Shown: piece after piece, positions 45,283-53,917 of the stretch
How positions within the stretch are numbered: the stretch's first letter is position 1
Layout: each line of letters opens with the position of its first letter
Origin: Streptomyces apocyni
GTDB lineage: Bacteria; Actinomycetota; Actinomycetes; Streptomycetales; Streptomycetaceae
Direction of reading: 5' to 3'
Assembly: GCF_009739465.1 (NCBI RefSeq)
Contig: NZ_WHOM01000046.1
Span: 1-64,000 of the forward strand
Length of the DNA stretch: 64,000 nucleotides
The notes under the pieces: generated by a model
Database searches by the model: none
What the model was told of the DNA's origin: nothing
Seen by the model: only the letters and a program-made list of their open reading frames with translations
Program-made: the position numbers and the translations under genes

Positions 45283-47331
45283 GTGCATCCGATCAGCAGG
45301 CGGCGCCTGCTGCGGGCGGCCGGAGCGGGAGCCCTCGTGCTCCCGCTCGCGGGCCGTACCACGGCCGCCGCCTCGGCCGCCTCCGACGCCTTCGCCGACG
45401 GCCCGGCGTCCCGCTCCTGGGTGGGCGCCGGTTCCCTCACCCACGTCTACGACCCGTCCACACCCGGTCGGCGTCGCTACCTCAACGACCACACGCTGAT
45501 CCGAGCGAACGACCGGTGGCATCTGTTCAGCATCGTCGGTGACAGCGCGGCCCCCGGCGAGGCGCCGGACAGCGCCGCCGAGACCGCCTTCGCGCATGCC
45601 TCCGCGCCCGACCCGTACGGCCCGTGGACGACCCACGCCGACGCGCTGACCGTCGCCCCCTCCTACCATGGCGAGGAGCACCTGTGGGCCCCGCACGTCA
45701 TCGAGGCCCACGGCACGTACTGGATGTTCTACGCCGCCGGCGGCCGCACCGGGGCCGCGATCAACCTCGCCACCTCCACCGACCTGTTCACCTGGACCCG
45801 GGTGCCGTCGGGGCCGCTGTTCCGGGGGCTCGTGGCGCGTGACCCCATGGTCGTGCGGATCGGCGCCGAGTGGGTCATGTACTACACCGAGCTCTCCGCC
45901 GCCGACGGCCGTCACCTGGTCTGCTACCGCAGGTCCGGCGACCTGCTGCGCTGGAGCGCTCCCGGCGTCGCGTACGCCGATGAGGTCACCGACGCCACCG
46001 GCGTCTCCGTCACCGAATCGCCCTCCGTGGTCGAACGCGACGGGTGGTACTACCTGTTCATCGGGCCACGGGGCGGGTATGACGGCACGGACGTTCTCGC
46101 TTCTCAGGACCCCTTCCGCTTCACCCTCGACGCCTACGCGGGTCATGTGCCCGGCCACGCGGTCGAGCCGGTCACTGACGGGCGACGGTGGTACGCGAGC
46201 GCCGCGGGCTGGTTCCGGAGCGGCCTCTATCTGGCCCCGCTGCACTGGCGGGACACGCCGCCCGCGTGGCAGAGCCCGGACAACCCGGTCGCCGCCCTGG
46301 ATGTGCGGGACCGCCTGACCGTGTTCGCCCTCGACGCCGGTGACCGCTCGATGCTGCGGCGCGTCCAGCTCGACCCACACGCCGACATCTGGTCGGACTG
46401 GGAGCCGTTCGGCGGACCGGCGGGCGCGGTCCCCATGCTCGGCCGCAACGCCGACGGCGGTCTTGAGGTGTTCTCGCTCGCTCCCGGCGGCGCCAACCTG
46501 CACCACCGGGTGCAGCGGCCGGACGGCGGCTGGCACGACTGGGAGGAGTTCGGCGGTCCGGCCGGGGCCGCCCCCGCCGTCGCCCGCGACGCCGACGGCT
46601 GCCTTGAGGTCTTCGCGCTGAGCCCCGGCGGCGGGGGTATCGCCCGGCGGCGGCAGAGGTCGCCCGGGGCACTGGCCTGGGAGCCGTGGAACATCGGATT
46701 CGGCGGTCCGGCCGGAGCCCCGCCCGTCGTCGCGGTCAACGCGGACGGCCGCCTGGAGGTGTTCGCCCTCGAACCCGGCGGCGCGGCGATCCTGCACCGG
46801 TGGCAGCAGGCGCCGGGCGGCGACTGGTCCGCGTGGAGCCGGTTCGGTACCGCGGCCGGTGCGGCGCCGCGGGTGGCGCGCGACGGCAGCGGTCGGCTCA
46901 CCGTCGCCGCGATCGCCCCGTCCGGCGTGGCCTCCTTCCACCGCCGCCAGACGCAGCCGAGCGGCGGATGGGGGGAGTGGCGGTCGCTGTTCGGCTGGTC
47001 GGCCGCGGCCCCGCTGCTCGTCCCCAGCGCCGACGGGAGGCTGGAGGCGTTCGCGCTGTCCCCCGGCGGCGACCGGCTTGATCACCGCTGGCAGACCGCG
47101 CCCGGCGGCGACTGGGATCGGGGCGGTGAGTTCGGCGAGCCAGGCGCCGTACTCGCCGCCACACCGTCCGCAGCGGCCGACGCGACCGGGCGGCTCCATG
47201 TCTTCGCGGTCACCGCCGAAGGCCGGATACGGACCCGCGTGCAGGTCCGCCCGAGCGGCGGATGGCAGCCCTGGACCCTGTTCGGCGAGCGGGTCGTGGC
47301 ACCCCTGCGGTCGGGCGCGCGCGCTCCGTGA
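45283..47331 (+). CDS. Tat-exported GH43-like protein with seven-repeat PLL-like beta-propeller
   Basis: The 682-aa protein has a Tat-type signal (SRRRLLRAAGAGALVL), a five-bladed glycoside hydrolase 43/32-like domain (about residues 45-330; NDHTLIR, EEHLWAPHVIEA, ARDPMVV, TESPSVVE) and seven propeller repeats (about 335-680; DADGCLEVFA, GDWSAW). The acidic residues typical of clan F hydrolases appear present, so it may cleave a furanosidic or related glycan. The GTG at 45283 follows GGAG by 7 nt. It lies 41 bp after the M23 gene and probably belongs to the same transcript. Confidence 0.85.
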   Translation: MHPISRRRLLRAAGAGALVLPLAGRTTAAASAASDAFADGPASRSWVGAGSLTHVYDPSTPGRRRYLNDHTLIRANDRWHLFSIVGDSAAPGEAPDSAAETAFAHASAPDPYGPWTTHADALTVAPSYHGEEHLWAPHVIEAHGTYWMFYAAGGRTGAAINLATSTDLFTWTRVPSGPLFRGLVARDPMVVRIGAEWVMYYTELSAADGRHLVCYRRSGDLLRWSAPGVAYADEVTDATGVSVTESPSVVERDGWYYLFIGPRGGYDGTDVLASQDPFRFTLDAYAGHVPGHAVEPVTDGRRWYASAAGWFRSGLYLAPLHWRDTPPAWQSPDNPVAALDVRDRLTVFALDAGDRSMLRRVQLDPHADIWSDWEPFGGPAGAVPMLGRNADGGLEVFSLAPGGANLHHRVQRPDGGWHDWEEFGGPAGAAPAVARDADGCLEVFALSPGGGGIARRRQRSPGALAWEPWNIGFGGPAGAPPVVAVNADGRLEVFALEPGGAAILHRWQQAPGGDWSAWSRFGTAAGAAPRVARDGSGRLTVAAIAPSGVASFHRRQTQPSGGWGEWRSLFGWSAAAPLLVPSADGRLEAFALSPGGDRLDHRWQTAPGGDWDRGGEFGEPGAVLAATPSAAADATGRLHVFAVTAEGRIRTRVQVRPSGGWQPWTLFGERVVAPLRSGARAP

Positions 47332-47374
47332 CAGGCGGCGCCGCGGCGCGATCCGATCGGTGGCCGTGAAACGT

Positions 47375-47396
47375 GACTCACGCCACTCAGTGAGTC
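47375..47396. promoter_or_regulatory. Inverted repeat upstream of the FHA/kinase pair
   Basis: GACTCAC and GTGAGTC are separated by 8 bp, a perfect 7+7 palindrome. It lies 67 bp before the FHA gene, in the only gap that could hold its promoter, and suits a dimeric regulator. Confidence 0.5.
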
Positions 47397-47463
47397 CCCG
47401 CATGCTCACGGTAACGTTCGCTGTGGCCAGCAGCGTTGGGCATGTGGAGCGGGGAGCGGAGCG

Positions 47464-48231
47464 TTGAGCGGAATCGTCGTGTACCTGCCAGAAGGGGACG
47501 GTGCCCCTGCGACCCTCAGGCTCGGTCCAGGGCAACGCGTGCGGTTCGGCCGCGGCTCGTCCAGCACGCCGGTCGAGCTCCGCCTCGCCGACGCGACCGT
47601 CTCCCGCCTCGCCGGGGAGATCCACGCGACCGACGACCACTGGCAGTTGAGCAACCTCAGCGCCACCCACAGCTACCTCGTGCAGAATCCGGAAGGGGCG
47701 GGCGAGTACCTGCGCGTTCCGCCGCGCCGGGCTGGAGCGCCCATCCCGTTCGAATTCTCCCGGGTGGTGCTCCCCTCACGTCGCGACACCCCGGTCTCCT
47801 TCCAGGTGTTCGCACCCGACCATGTGTACCTCGACCCGCGCGCCATGGCCGGGTCCGGCGAGAGCCGCACCCTGACGGCGTACTCCCTGGACGAGACCGC
47901 TACGTACTTCCTGGTGCTCGTCGCGCTCTGCGAGCCGTGGCTGCGTGACAGTTGGCCGGTCGCGGTGCCGACCACGCCCCAGGTCGTCGAGCGGCTCCGC
48001 GACCATCCCGCGTGCGGCAGGCTGACGGCCCGCGCGGTCAGTTCGCACCTCGACTACCTCGCCGACGAGAAGCTGCGGGTCCAGGTGCCCGCCCCCGACG
48101 GAGGCGGACGGGCGGACCGCAGGAACGGCAAGCGCGAGGCCGTGGTCGCGGTCGCGCTGAAGTTCGGCGTCATCAGGGAGGAGCATCTCGCGCTGCTGCC
48201 GCGCCGAGCCCAACCCGCGACCAGGCGGTAG
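47464..48231 (+). CDS. FHA domain protein with C-terminal winged-helix-like region
   Basis: The 255-aa protein has an N-terminal FHA domain (about residues 5-100; RVRFGRGSSST, SRLAGEIH) that reads phosphothreonine, and a C-terminal helical part (about 145-250; VVERLRDHPACGRLTARAVSSHLDYLADEKL) resembling a winged helix. The start is a TTG with GGAG upstream. It ends 3 bp before a Ser/Thr kinase, which very likely phosphorylates its FHA partner or the protein itself. Together they look like a small signalling module. Confidence 0.82.
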   Translation: MSGIVVYLPEGDGAPATLRLGPGQRVRFGRGSSSTPVELRLADATVSRLAGEIHATDDHWQLSNLSATHSYLVQNPEGAGEYLRVPPRRAGAPIPFEFSRVVLPSRRDTPVSFQVFAPDHVYLDPRAMAGSGESRTLTAYSLDETATYFLVLVALCEPWLRDSWPVAVPTTPQVVERLRDHPACGRLTARAVSSHLDYLADEKLRVQVPAPDGGGRADRRNGKREAVVAVALKFGVIREEHLALLPRRAQPATRR

Positions 48232-48234
48232 GCC

Positions 48235-49653
48235 GTGGTGACCCTGCACGACCGGGCCGCCTCATGGGGCAGCGGCCGCTGTGAACTCCTGCCCCGCGGG
48301 CACCGCGTGGGCGGCTGGATCGTCGACGAGCCGATCGGCGCCGGAGGCTGGGCCACCGTCTACGCCGCACGTCCGGCGGACCGCGCGGACGGTCCCGAGG
48401 TCGCCCTCAAGGTCATGCCGACCGCCGGACTGGCGCCCCGCCAGGTCCGTGACGTGGTCGAAGCCGCCCGCCGCGAGGTCGAGGTCGGGCGCGCGGCGCC
48501 GCACCCGAGGCTCGTCAGGCTCCTCGACACGCTCGTGCTGAGCACACCGGTCCAGCCGTCGCTCGACGGGGCGATCGTCCTCGTCATGGAGCGGGCCGCA
48601 CGCAGCCTGCGTGACCTGCTCGCCACGGGCATCACCGAGAGCGAGGGTGAGCGGATCGTCGCCGGAATCTGCGAGGGCCTCGCCCATCTGCACCGTATCG
48701 GCTGGGTGCACACCGACCTCAAGCCCGAGAACATCCTCATCGGCCAGGACGGCGAGGTGAGACTCTCGGACTTCGGCTTCGCCATCGAACTCAGCGGCAC
48801 CCACGGCTACGCGGCCCCCATGGGCACCCCGGACTACCTTCCGCCCGAGCGATGGCGGCAGCCGCTGGGGGAGCGGGGCGTCCAAGTCCGGTCCACGGCC
48901 GACATCTGGGCGCTCGGGATCGTGATCCACGAGGTGTTCGCCGCGGGGGTCTCGCCGTTTCCCGGTGCGACGCCCGGCGCGCGGGGTGCCGCCGTACAGG
49001 AGTACGCCGACGGCAGGGCGCCGCTGCGCATGGACAACGCCGTGCCGGAGTTCTGGCGCGCGCTGGCCGCCGACTGCCTCGCCCCCACCCATGCCGCCCG
49101 GGCCGCGCACACGGCCGAGAACCTGCTCGAACGGATTGAGGCCGCCGTGCGGTCGCCGGGCCGTCGGCCGCCGCGTCTCCGGTCCTGGTCCCGATCCCGG
49201 TCCCGATCCCGGTCCCGGACCCGCTTCCGTACCGGGCTCCTCGGCGCCGTCCTCACCCTCGCGGCGGGTGCGACGACGGCCGTCCCTGTGTGGTGGCCTT
49301 GGGGCCAGGACGATTCCGGCCAAGGGCCCGCTAGTGTCCGGGTGTTCAACGCCGAGCGCGGCTGTCAGGACCGTGCGGACCGCGACCCGCACTGCAGTCT
49401 GGGCCTCGCGAAAGACCCGCGCCAGCCTTACACGGCCGAGAACGTCGTGGAGACCCGGGTGTGGCACGACGACGTCCTTGAGGCGGACTGTCGACTGCGC
49501 GACGGCCAGCCCATCATCGACGAGGAGGACCTGCGCTCCACCGTCTGGTTCCGGATCCGCCTCCCCCGCACGGACCCGGCGTCCACGGCCTGGCTACCCG
49601 CCGTACGCACCCGCGAGGGCCCGGCGCTTCCCTGGTGCGGCGTGTCGCCGTAA
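48235..49653 (+). CDS. Membrane Ser/Thr protein kinase (Hanks type)
   Basis: The 472-aa protein has a kinase domain (about residues 27-305): GAGGWATVY loop, Lys59 (VALK), catalytic HTDLKPEN with Asp161 (HTD in place of HRD) and DFG. A short Arg/Ser repeat from a 12-bp DNA repeat (49191-49225) precedes a transmembrane helix (about 335-360). The outside part of about 110 residues contains four Cys and no PASTA repeats, so it may sense a specific ligand. It follows the FHA gene by 3 bp. Confidence 0.88.
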   Translation: MVTLHDRAASWGSGRCELLPRGHRVGGWIVDEPIGAGGWATVYAARPADRADGPEVALKVMPTAGLAPRQVRDVVEAARREVEVGRAAPHPRLVRLLDTLVLSTPVQPSLDGAIVLVMERAARSLRDLLATGITESEGERIVAGICEGLAHLHRIGWVHTDLKPENILIGQDGEVRLSDFGFAIELSGTHGYAAPMGTPDYLPPERWRQPLGERGVQVRSTADIWALGIVIHEVFAAGVSPFPGATPGARGAAVQEYADGRAPLRMDNAVPEFWRALAADCLAPTHAARAAHTAENLLERIEAAVRSPGRRPPRLRSWSRSRSRSRSRTRFRTGLLGAVLTLAAGATTAVPVWWPWGQDDSGQGPASVRVFNAERGCQDRADRDPHCSLGLAKDPRQPYTAENVVETRVWHDDVLEADCRLRDGQPIIDEEDLRSTVWFRIRLPRTDPASTAWLPAVRTREGPALPWCGVSP

Positions 49654-49875
49654 CCGCCCCGAGCGTACGGCACCGCTCTGGCGGCCCCGACGACCGTACG
49701 ACCGCGACCCGCGCACGGTTAATAGTCCCGCGCACGAGCCGACGCGAGATCGAGGATGCCTGGTCTGGTCCCGGGTGTCACTCCGGATCGTTCCGGATGC
49801 CCCGCCCGGCGCTCCCCCCGCTACCTTTCGACGGCGCCCGCAAGACCGACCCGTCTGGAGCCCGGGGGAGCAGCG

Positions 49876-50934
49876 ATGCCCGCGCACGTCACCACCGACC
49901 GCCCTACCGCCACCGCGCTCACGCACCAGGAGCGCCAGGTGCTCGCCGCGGTCGGCTGCGGTCTGCGGGACGACGAGATCGCCGCCGCCCTCGCGATCCG
50001 TGAGGACACCGTGGCCGAGCAGCTCGCGCGGATCCTGGTGCGGCTCGGGCTGCGCGACCGGCACGCCGCCATCGTGCACGCCTTCGACTGCGGTCTGGTC
50101 GTCCCCGGACGCGGCCCCCGCACGCGGCCGGTGCGACCGGCCCAACCGACCCAACCGGCCCAACCAACGACGGCCGTACCCGTGGCGGCACCACGGATAC
50201 GGATCTCCCTGCTCGGTCCAGTGCGGGCATGGCGGGACGAACGGCCCCTGAACCTGGGGCACCTGCGCCAGCGAACCGTCCTGGCGGCCCTGGCGCTGGG
50301 CGAGGGGCGAGCCTTCAGCCACAAGGAACTGCTCGATGCCGTATGGGGGATGGAGCCGCCGGTCGCGAACGTGGTGCCGGTGTACGTCTACCGGCTGCGC
50401 AAGGCCCTGGGCGTCGGAGACGGTCAGGCCCCGGTCATCGAGCGCGGGCCGCGTGGCTACCAACTGACCTCCGCCGACGTCGACGTGGACGTGGCCCGCG
50501 TGCGGCAACTGGTCGCCGGTGTCGGGAAGGCCGAGCGGGCGGGCGAACCGCTGGAGGCGGTGCGCCTGTGCGCCCAGGCCCTGGAGCTGTTCCGCGGGGA
50601 GCCCCTGGCCGGTCTGCCGGGGCCGCTCGCCGAACTCGAGCGGCTGCGGCTCACCGAGCGCAGGATCGCCCTCGTACAGCGGAAGGTGGAGTGGCAGCTG
50701 CGTCTCGGCCAGGACGCCGACGCGATCGCCGAGTTGTTCGCCCTGTCGGCGGCGCACCCTCTCAACGAACCACTGGCCGCGACGCTCATGCGGGCGCTGC
50801 ACCGGAACGGACGCCAGGTCGACGCCTTAACGGTGTTCGAGCGTTCCCGCCGCCGCCTCGCCGACGATCTCGGGGTTCCGCCGAGCCGGGTGCTGTGCCA
50901 AGCGCGCCAGATGATTCTCCGCGTCGGCGCGTGA
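49876..50934 (+). CDS. SARP-family activator with an added LuxR-type HTH
   Basis: The 352-aa protein has an N-terminal LuxR-type helix-turn-helix (about residues 14-75; LTHQERQVLAAVGCGLRDDEIAAAL), a Pro/Thr linker, an OmpR-like SARP DNA-binding domain (about 105-200; HKELLDAVWG, VYVYRLRKALG) and a bacterial transcriptional activation domain (about 205-350). SARPs switch on secondary metabolism clusters. Two DNA-binding modules in one chain is unusual. The ATG at 49876 follows GGGGGAG. It lies 44 bp before the lysozyme-like propeller gene. Confidence 0.88.
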   Translation: MPAHVTTDRPTATALTHQERQVLAAVGCGLRDDEIAAALAIREDTVAEQLARILVRLGLRDRHAAIVHAFDCGLVVPGRGPRTRPVRPAQPTQPAQPTTAVPVAAPRIRISLLGPVRAWRDERPLNLGHLRQRTVLAALALGEGRAFSHKELLDAVWGMEPPVANVVPVYVYRLRKALGVGDGQAPVIERGPRGYQLTSADVDVDVARVRQLVAGVGKAERAGEPLEAVRLCAQALELFRGEPLAGLPGPLAELERLRLTERRIALVQRKVEWQLRLGQDADAIAELFALSAAHPLNEPLAATLMRALHRNGRQVDALTVFERSRRRLADDLGVPPSRVLCQARQMILRVGA

Positions 50935-50978
50935 GCGTCGCCGAACGGACTTCGCCATTCACGACAGAAGGGCACTCC

Positions 50979-52631
50979 ATGCCAAGAACCAGCTTAATCC
51001 GAATACTCACCAGACTCGCCTGGGTGGCCGTTGCCTGGGTGATGGTCATCGGGACGACCGCGTCGGCCGCCGTCGCGGGGCCCGAGCCCGTTCCGAAGCC
51101 GGATGACGACGACCGATCCAACTTCTCCCGGTTCTCCAGCCTGGCCATTCCGACCGCGCCGTGTGACCCGGCGGGCCCGTCGGCCATGGACGGCGTCCTG
51201 GCCGACCAGCTCAACCCGCAGCTGAACGCGAGGATGGCCGGCCGGCTGAACGCCTACCGGGTGTCCTGCGCGCGGATGGTGACGCAGGCGGTGAAGGACC
51301 GGGGGCTCAACCCGAGAGCCGCGGCGATCGCCCTCTCCACGGTCATCGTGGAGACCGACATCAACAACTACTCCCAGGCTGTCGACCACACCAGCATCGG
51401 GCTGTTCCAGCAGCAGGACTGGTGGGGCACCAAGGAGCAGCGTCTGGACCCGGTCTACGCCACCAACGCCTTCCTGGACGATATGGAACGGCGGTTTCCG
51501 GACGGCTCGTGGAACAACACCCCGATCGGCGAGGTGTGCTGGCGTGTGCAGCAACCGAGAGAGGACCTGCGCGGCCTGTACGCGATCGAGGCAGGCGACG
51601 CCACGCTGATCGCCCATGCCTTGTGGTCCGGTACGAGCGGCGGTCCCAGGCACCCGTACGCCTCCGGCCGGGTCGTGTCCGGTCAGTCCGCTGACGGGCG
51701 CCTTGAGGCTTTCGCCGCGGGCGCCGACGGCGTGTACCACGCGTGGCAGACCGAGGTGAACGGCGCCTGGTCGCCGTGGCGGTCGGCGGGCGGTCCGCGC
51801 GACGCCCAGCTTGCGGTGGCGCCCAACGCGGACGGCAGGCTTGAGCTCTTCGCGCTGTCGGAGAGCACGTTCGAGCACATGTGGCAGACCGGGCCCGGCG
51901 CCGGGTGGTCGTCCTGGGCGAAGTTCGGCACCGGCGGGCACGGGTTGGCCGCGGGCAACAACGCCGACGGCCGGATCGAGGTGTTCGCCTCCGGTGCCGA
52001 CGGCGTGTTCCACCGCTGGCAGACGGCGCCCAGCGGAGGCTGGGACGCCTGGGAAGGCACCCACGGCGGCCCGGCGAACGCGCGACTCGCCATGGAGACC
52101 GCGCCCGACGGGCGACTTGAGGTCTTCGCGCTGTCCGACTCGACGTTCCAGCACCTGTACCAGACGAGCGCCAACGGCGGGTGGTCCGCCTGGGAGGACT
52201 TCGGCACCGGAGGACACGCCGTCGCCGCCAGTCACAACCAGGACGGCCGGATCGAGGTGTTCGCCTCCAACGCAGAGGGCGTGTTCCACCGTTGGCAGAC
52301 CAGCCCGACGTCGTGGTCGCGGTGGACCGACACCGGCGGGCCCCGCGACGCCGAGCTCGCCACGTCGCGCTCCGTCGACGGGCGCGTGGAGGTGTTCGCG
52401 ATCAACGGAACCACCGCGAGCCACTCCTGGCAGTCCGCACCGAACGCGGAGTTCTCGCAGTGGGAGACCTTCGGCGGCGGTGGTACGTCGATCGGCACGG
52501 CCAACAACGCCGACGGTCGCATCGAAGTCTTCGGAACCAACGAAACCGGCGTGTACCACCGATGGCAGACCGGCTTCGCCACCTGGTCGAAATGGGCCTG
52601 GCTGAACGACTCCGGCCCCGCGATGCCCTGA
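50979..52631 (+). CDS. Secreted lysozyme-like protein with seven-repeat PLL-like beta-propeller
   Basis: The 550-aa protein has a signal peptide (residues 1-33) and a lysozyme-like domain (about 75-225) with likely catalytic Glu125 (IVETDIN) and SIGLFQQQ, as in actinobacterial transglycosylase-like cell wall proteins. Residues 230-550 contain seven repeats (ADGRIEVFA, GVFHRWQT, GGWSAW) that match the M23 protein repeat for repeat, including the final WAWLN. It probably binds and cleaves envelope glycans. GAAGGG precedes the ATG; it follows the SARP gene closely. Confidence 0.87.
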   Translation: MPRTSLIRILTRLAWVAVAWVMVIGTTASAAVAGPEPVPKPDDDDRSNFSRFSSLAIPTAPCDPAGPSAMDGVLADQLNPQLNARMAGRLNAYRVSCARMVTQAVKDRGLNPRAAAIALSTVIVETDINNYSQAVDHTSIGLFQQQDWWGTKEQRLDPVYATNAFLDDMERRFPDGSWNNTPIGEVCWRVQQPREDLRGLYAIEAGDATLIAHALWSGTSGGPRHPYASGRVVSGQSADGRLEAFAAGADGVYHAWQTEVNGAWSPWRSAGGPRDAQLAVAPNADGRLELFALSESTFEHMWQTGPGAGWSSWAKFGTGGHGLAAGNNADGRIEVFASGADGVFHRWQTAPSGGWDAWEGTHGGPANARLAMETAPDGRLEVFALSDSTFQHLYQTSANGGWSAWEDFGTGGHAVAASHNQDGRIEVFASNAEGVFHRWQTSPTSWSRWTDTGGPRDAELATSRSVDGRVEVFAINGTTASHSWQSAPNAEFSQWETFGGGGTSIGTANNADGRIEVFGTNETGVYHRWQTGFATWSKWAWLNDSGPAMP

Positions 52632-52741
52632 CCGCGCCGCCGCTGTGGACCGGGTCCGGAGAGGGAAGGAAGCCTCCGGACCGCGCGCCCGCCGTCGCCC
52701 CGTCCGCCGCTGGTGCGGCCTGCGGGACGACGGCGGGCGCT

Positions 52742-52800
52742 TGCCGTCAGGCGGTGGAAGCCTGCCGTGAGGCAGTGGAAGCGTGCCGTCAGGCGGCGGC
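52742..52800. repeat. 21-bp tandem repeat at the esterase stop codon
   Basis: Three copies begin at 52742, 52763 and 52784 (TGCCGTCAGGCGGTGGAAGCC and variants). The third contains the stop and last codons of the reverse-strand esterase, so the two others duplicate its 3' end in the convergent gap. Confidence 0.8.
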
Positions 52801-53883
52801 GAACTCCCTTTCCAGCCTGGGGATCAGATCCCGCAGGTCCTGTTCCCAGCACCCGGCGTTGTGGCCGCCGTCGCACTGGGTGCCCCAGCCGGCTCCGTCG
52901 CCGTAGTTGACGTAGTAGTAGGACATGTCCAGCCTGTCCATGGCGGCCTTGACGTTCTTGGCCGCACCCGCGACCCAGAACTCCATGGTGAGGGGCGAGC
53001 CGCCGCCGTCGCCCACGTAGATGGAGACCCCGACTCCCGCGTCGGCCAGCCTGTCCATGTGCTGCGACGGGTCGACCTCGTTCCACCGCCAGTCGGCGTT
53101 GAACACCGGGTAGGGCGAGCCGAACGCGGCGTCACTGCCCACCGCGGGCTTGTACGGGGAGTCGTTGGGGTCACAGAATCCGGACGCCGAGGCGCACACA
53201 ACGCCCGGCGCGTTGATGAGGGTGGCGACGACGGCCAGCCTGAGGTCCATGGACCTGGCCGACAGGTCGATGTCTCCGGACAGCGACGCGGTGTGGCTGA
53301 ACAGGTCGGGACGGACCTGGGCGTAGTGGAAGGCGCCGAACCCGCCCATCGAGACCCCGGCGATGGCCCGGGCCTTCTTGGCGGCGATGGTCCGCAGGTT
53401 CGCGTCGATGAACGGAACTACCTGCTTGAGGTGGAAGTTCTCCCAGTTCTGGGCCCCTGCCGCGGTGTTCTGGTCGAGCCAGTTGGCGTACCAGCTCCGA
53501 GCGCCGCCGTCCGGGATGACGGTGATCATCTCGTCCGACATCGACAGCGCCGGATACGTCTGCCCGACCGGATCGTCGGGCGAGCCGTGCAGGAAGTACA
53601 GCACCGGGTAGCGCCGGTCCGGATCGTCGTAGTAGCCGCTCGGGAGGATAATCTTGATGTGCTGCTCGCCCGCGACCTCGGGTGTGGTCACGGTGAGGTA
53701 GAAGTTGGTGGCGTTTCCGTTGGCCGCGCCGACCTGGGTCAGGCCGAAGCCGTCCGTCATCGGCGGTGGTTCGGCACCGGAGTCAGCGGCCTGTGCCGAA
53801 CCCGTCGGCGCGATCACGGTCACGGCCACGGCGGCGAGCAGCCAGGCCACCGCGAGTCGCCACCAGTGTGCTCTCCTCGTCAC
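52789..53883 (-). CDS. Secreted antigen-85/esterase D-like hydrolase
   Basis: The 364-aa protein has a signal peptide (residues 1-33) and an alpha/beta hydrolase domain with YFLHGSPDD, nucleophile GVSMGG, and His in CDGGHN. It is a paralogue of the esterase at 42645. It lies 34 bp downstream of the acylase gene on the same strand, so the two are probably cotranscribed. Substrate could be an ester of a glycan or lipid; this is not determined by sequence. Confidence 0.86.
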   Translation of the reverse strand: MTRRAHWWRLAVAWLLAAVAVTVIAPTGSAQAADSGAEPPPMTDGFGLTQVGAANGNATNFYLTVTTPEVAGEQHIKIILPSGYYDDPDRRYPVLYFLHGSPDDPVGQTYPALSMSDEMITVIPDGGARSWYANWLDQNTAAGAQNWENFHLKQVVPFIDANLRTIAAKKARAIAGVSMGGFGAFHYAQVRPDLFSHTASLSGDIDLSARSMDLRLAVVATLINAPGVVCASASGFCDPNDSPYKPAVGSDAAFGSPYPVFNADWRWNEVDPSQHMDRLADAGVGVSIYVGDGGGSPLTMEFWVAGAAKNVKAAMDRLDMSYYYVNYGDGAGWGTQCDGGHNAGCWEQDLRDLIPRLEREFAAA

Positions 53884-53917
53884 TGCGTTCTCCCTCTCGT
53901 TGACGTCCTCTGCGTGC

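Noticed and set aside
45160..47670. Long antisense open frame over the GH43-propeller gene
   Set aside because: The forward frame has clear domains and repeats; the reverse frame has none and follows from codon bias.
50229..50978. Upstream extension of the lysozyme-propeller frame
   Set aside because: It overlaps the SARP gene in another frame, and the signal peptide begins at 50979 with a good ribosome site.
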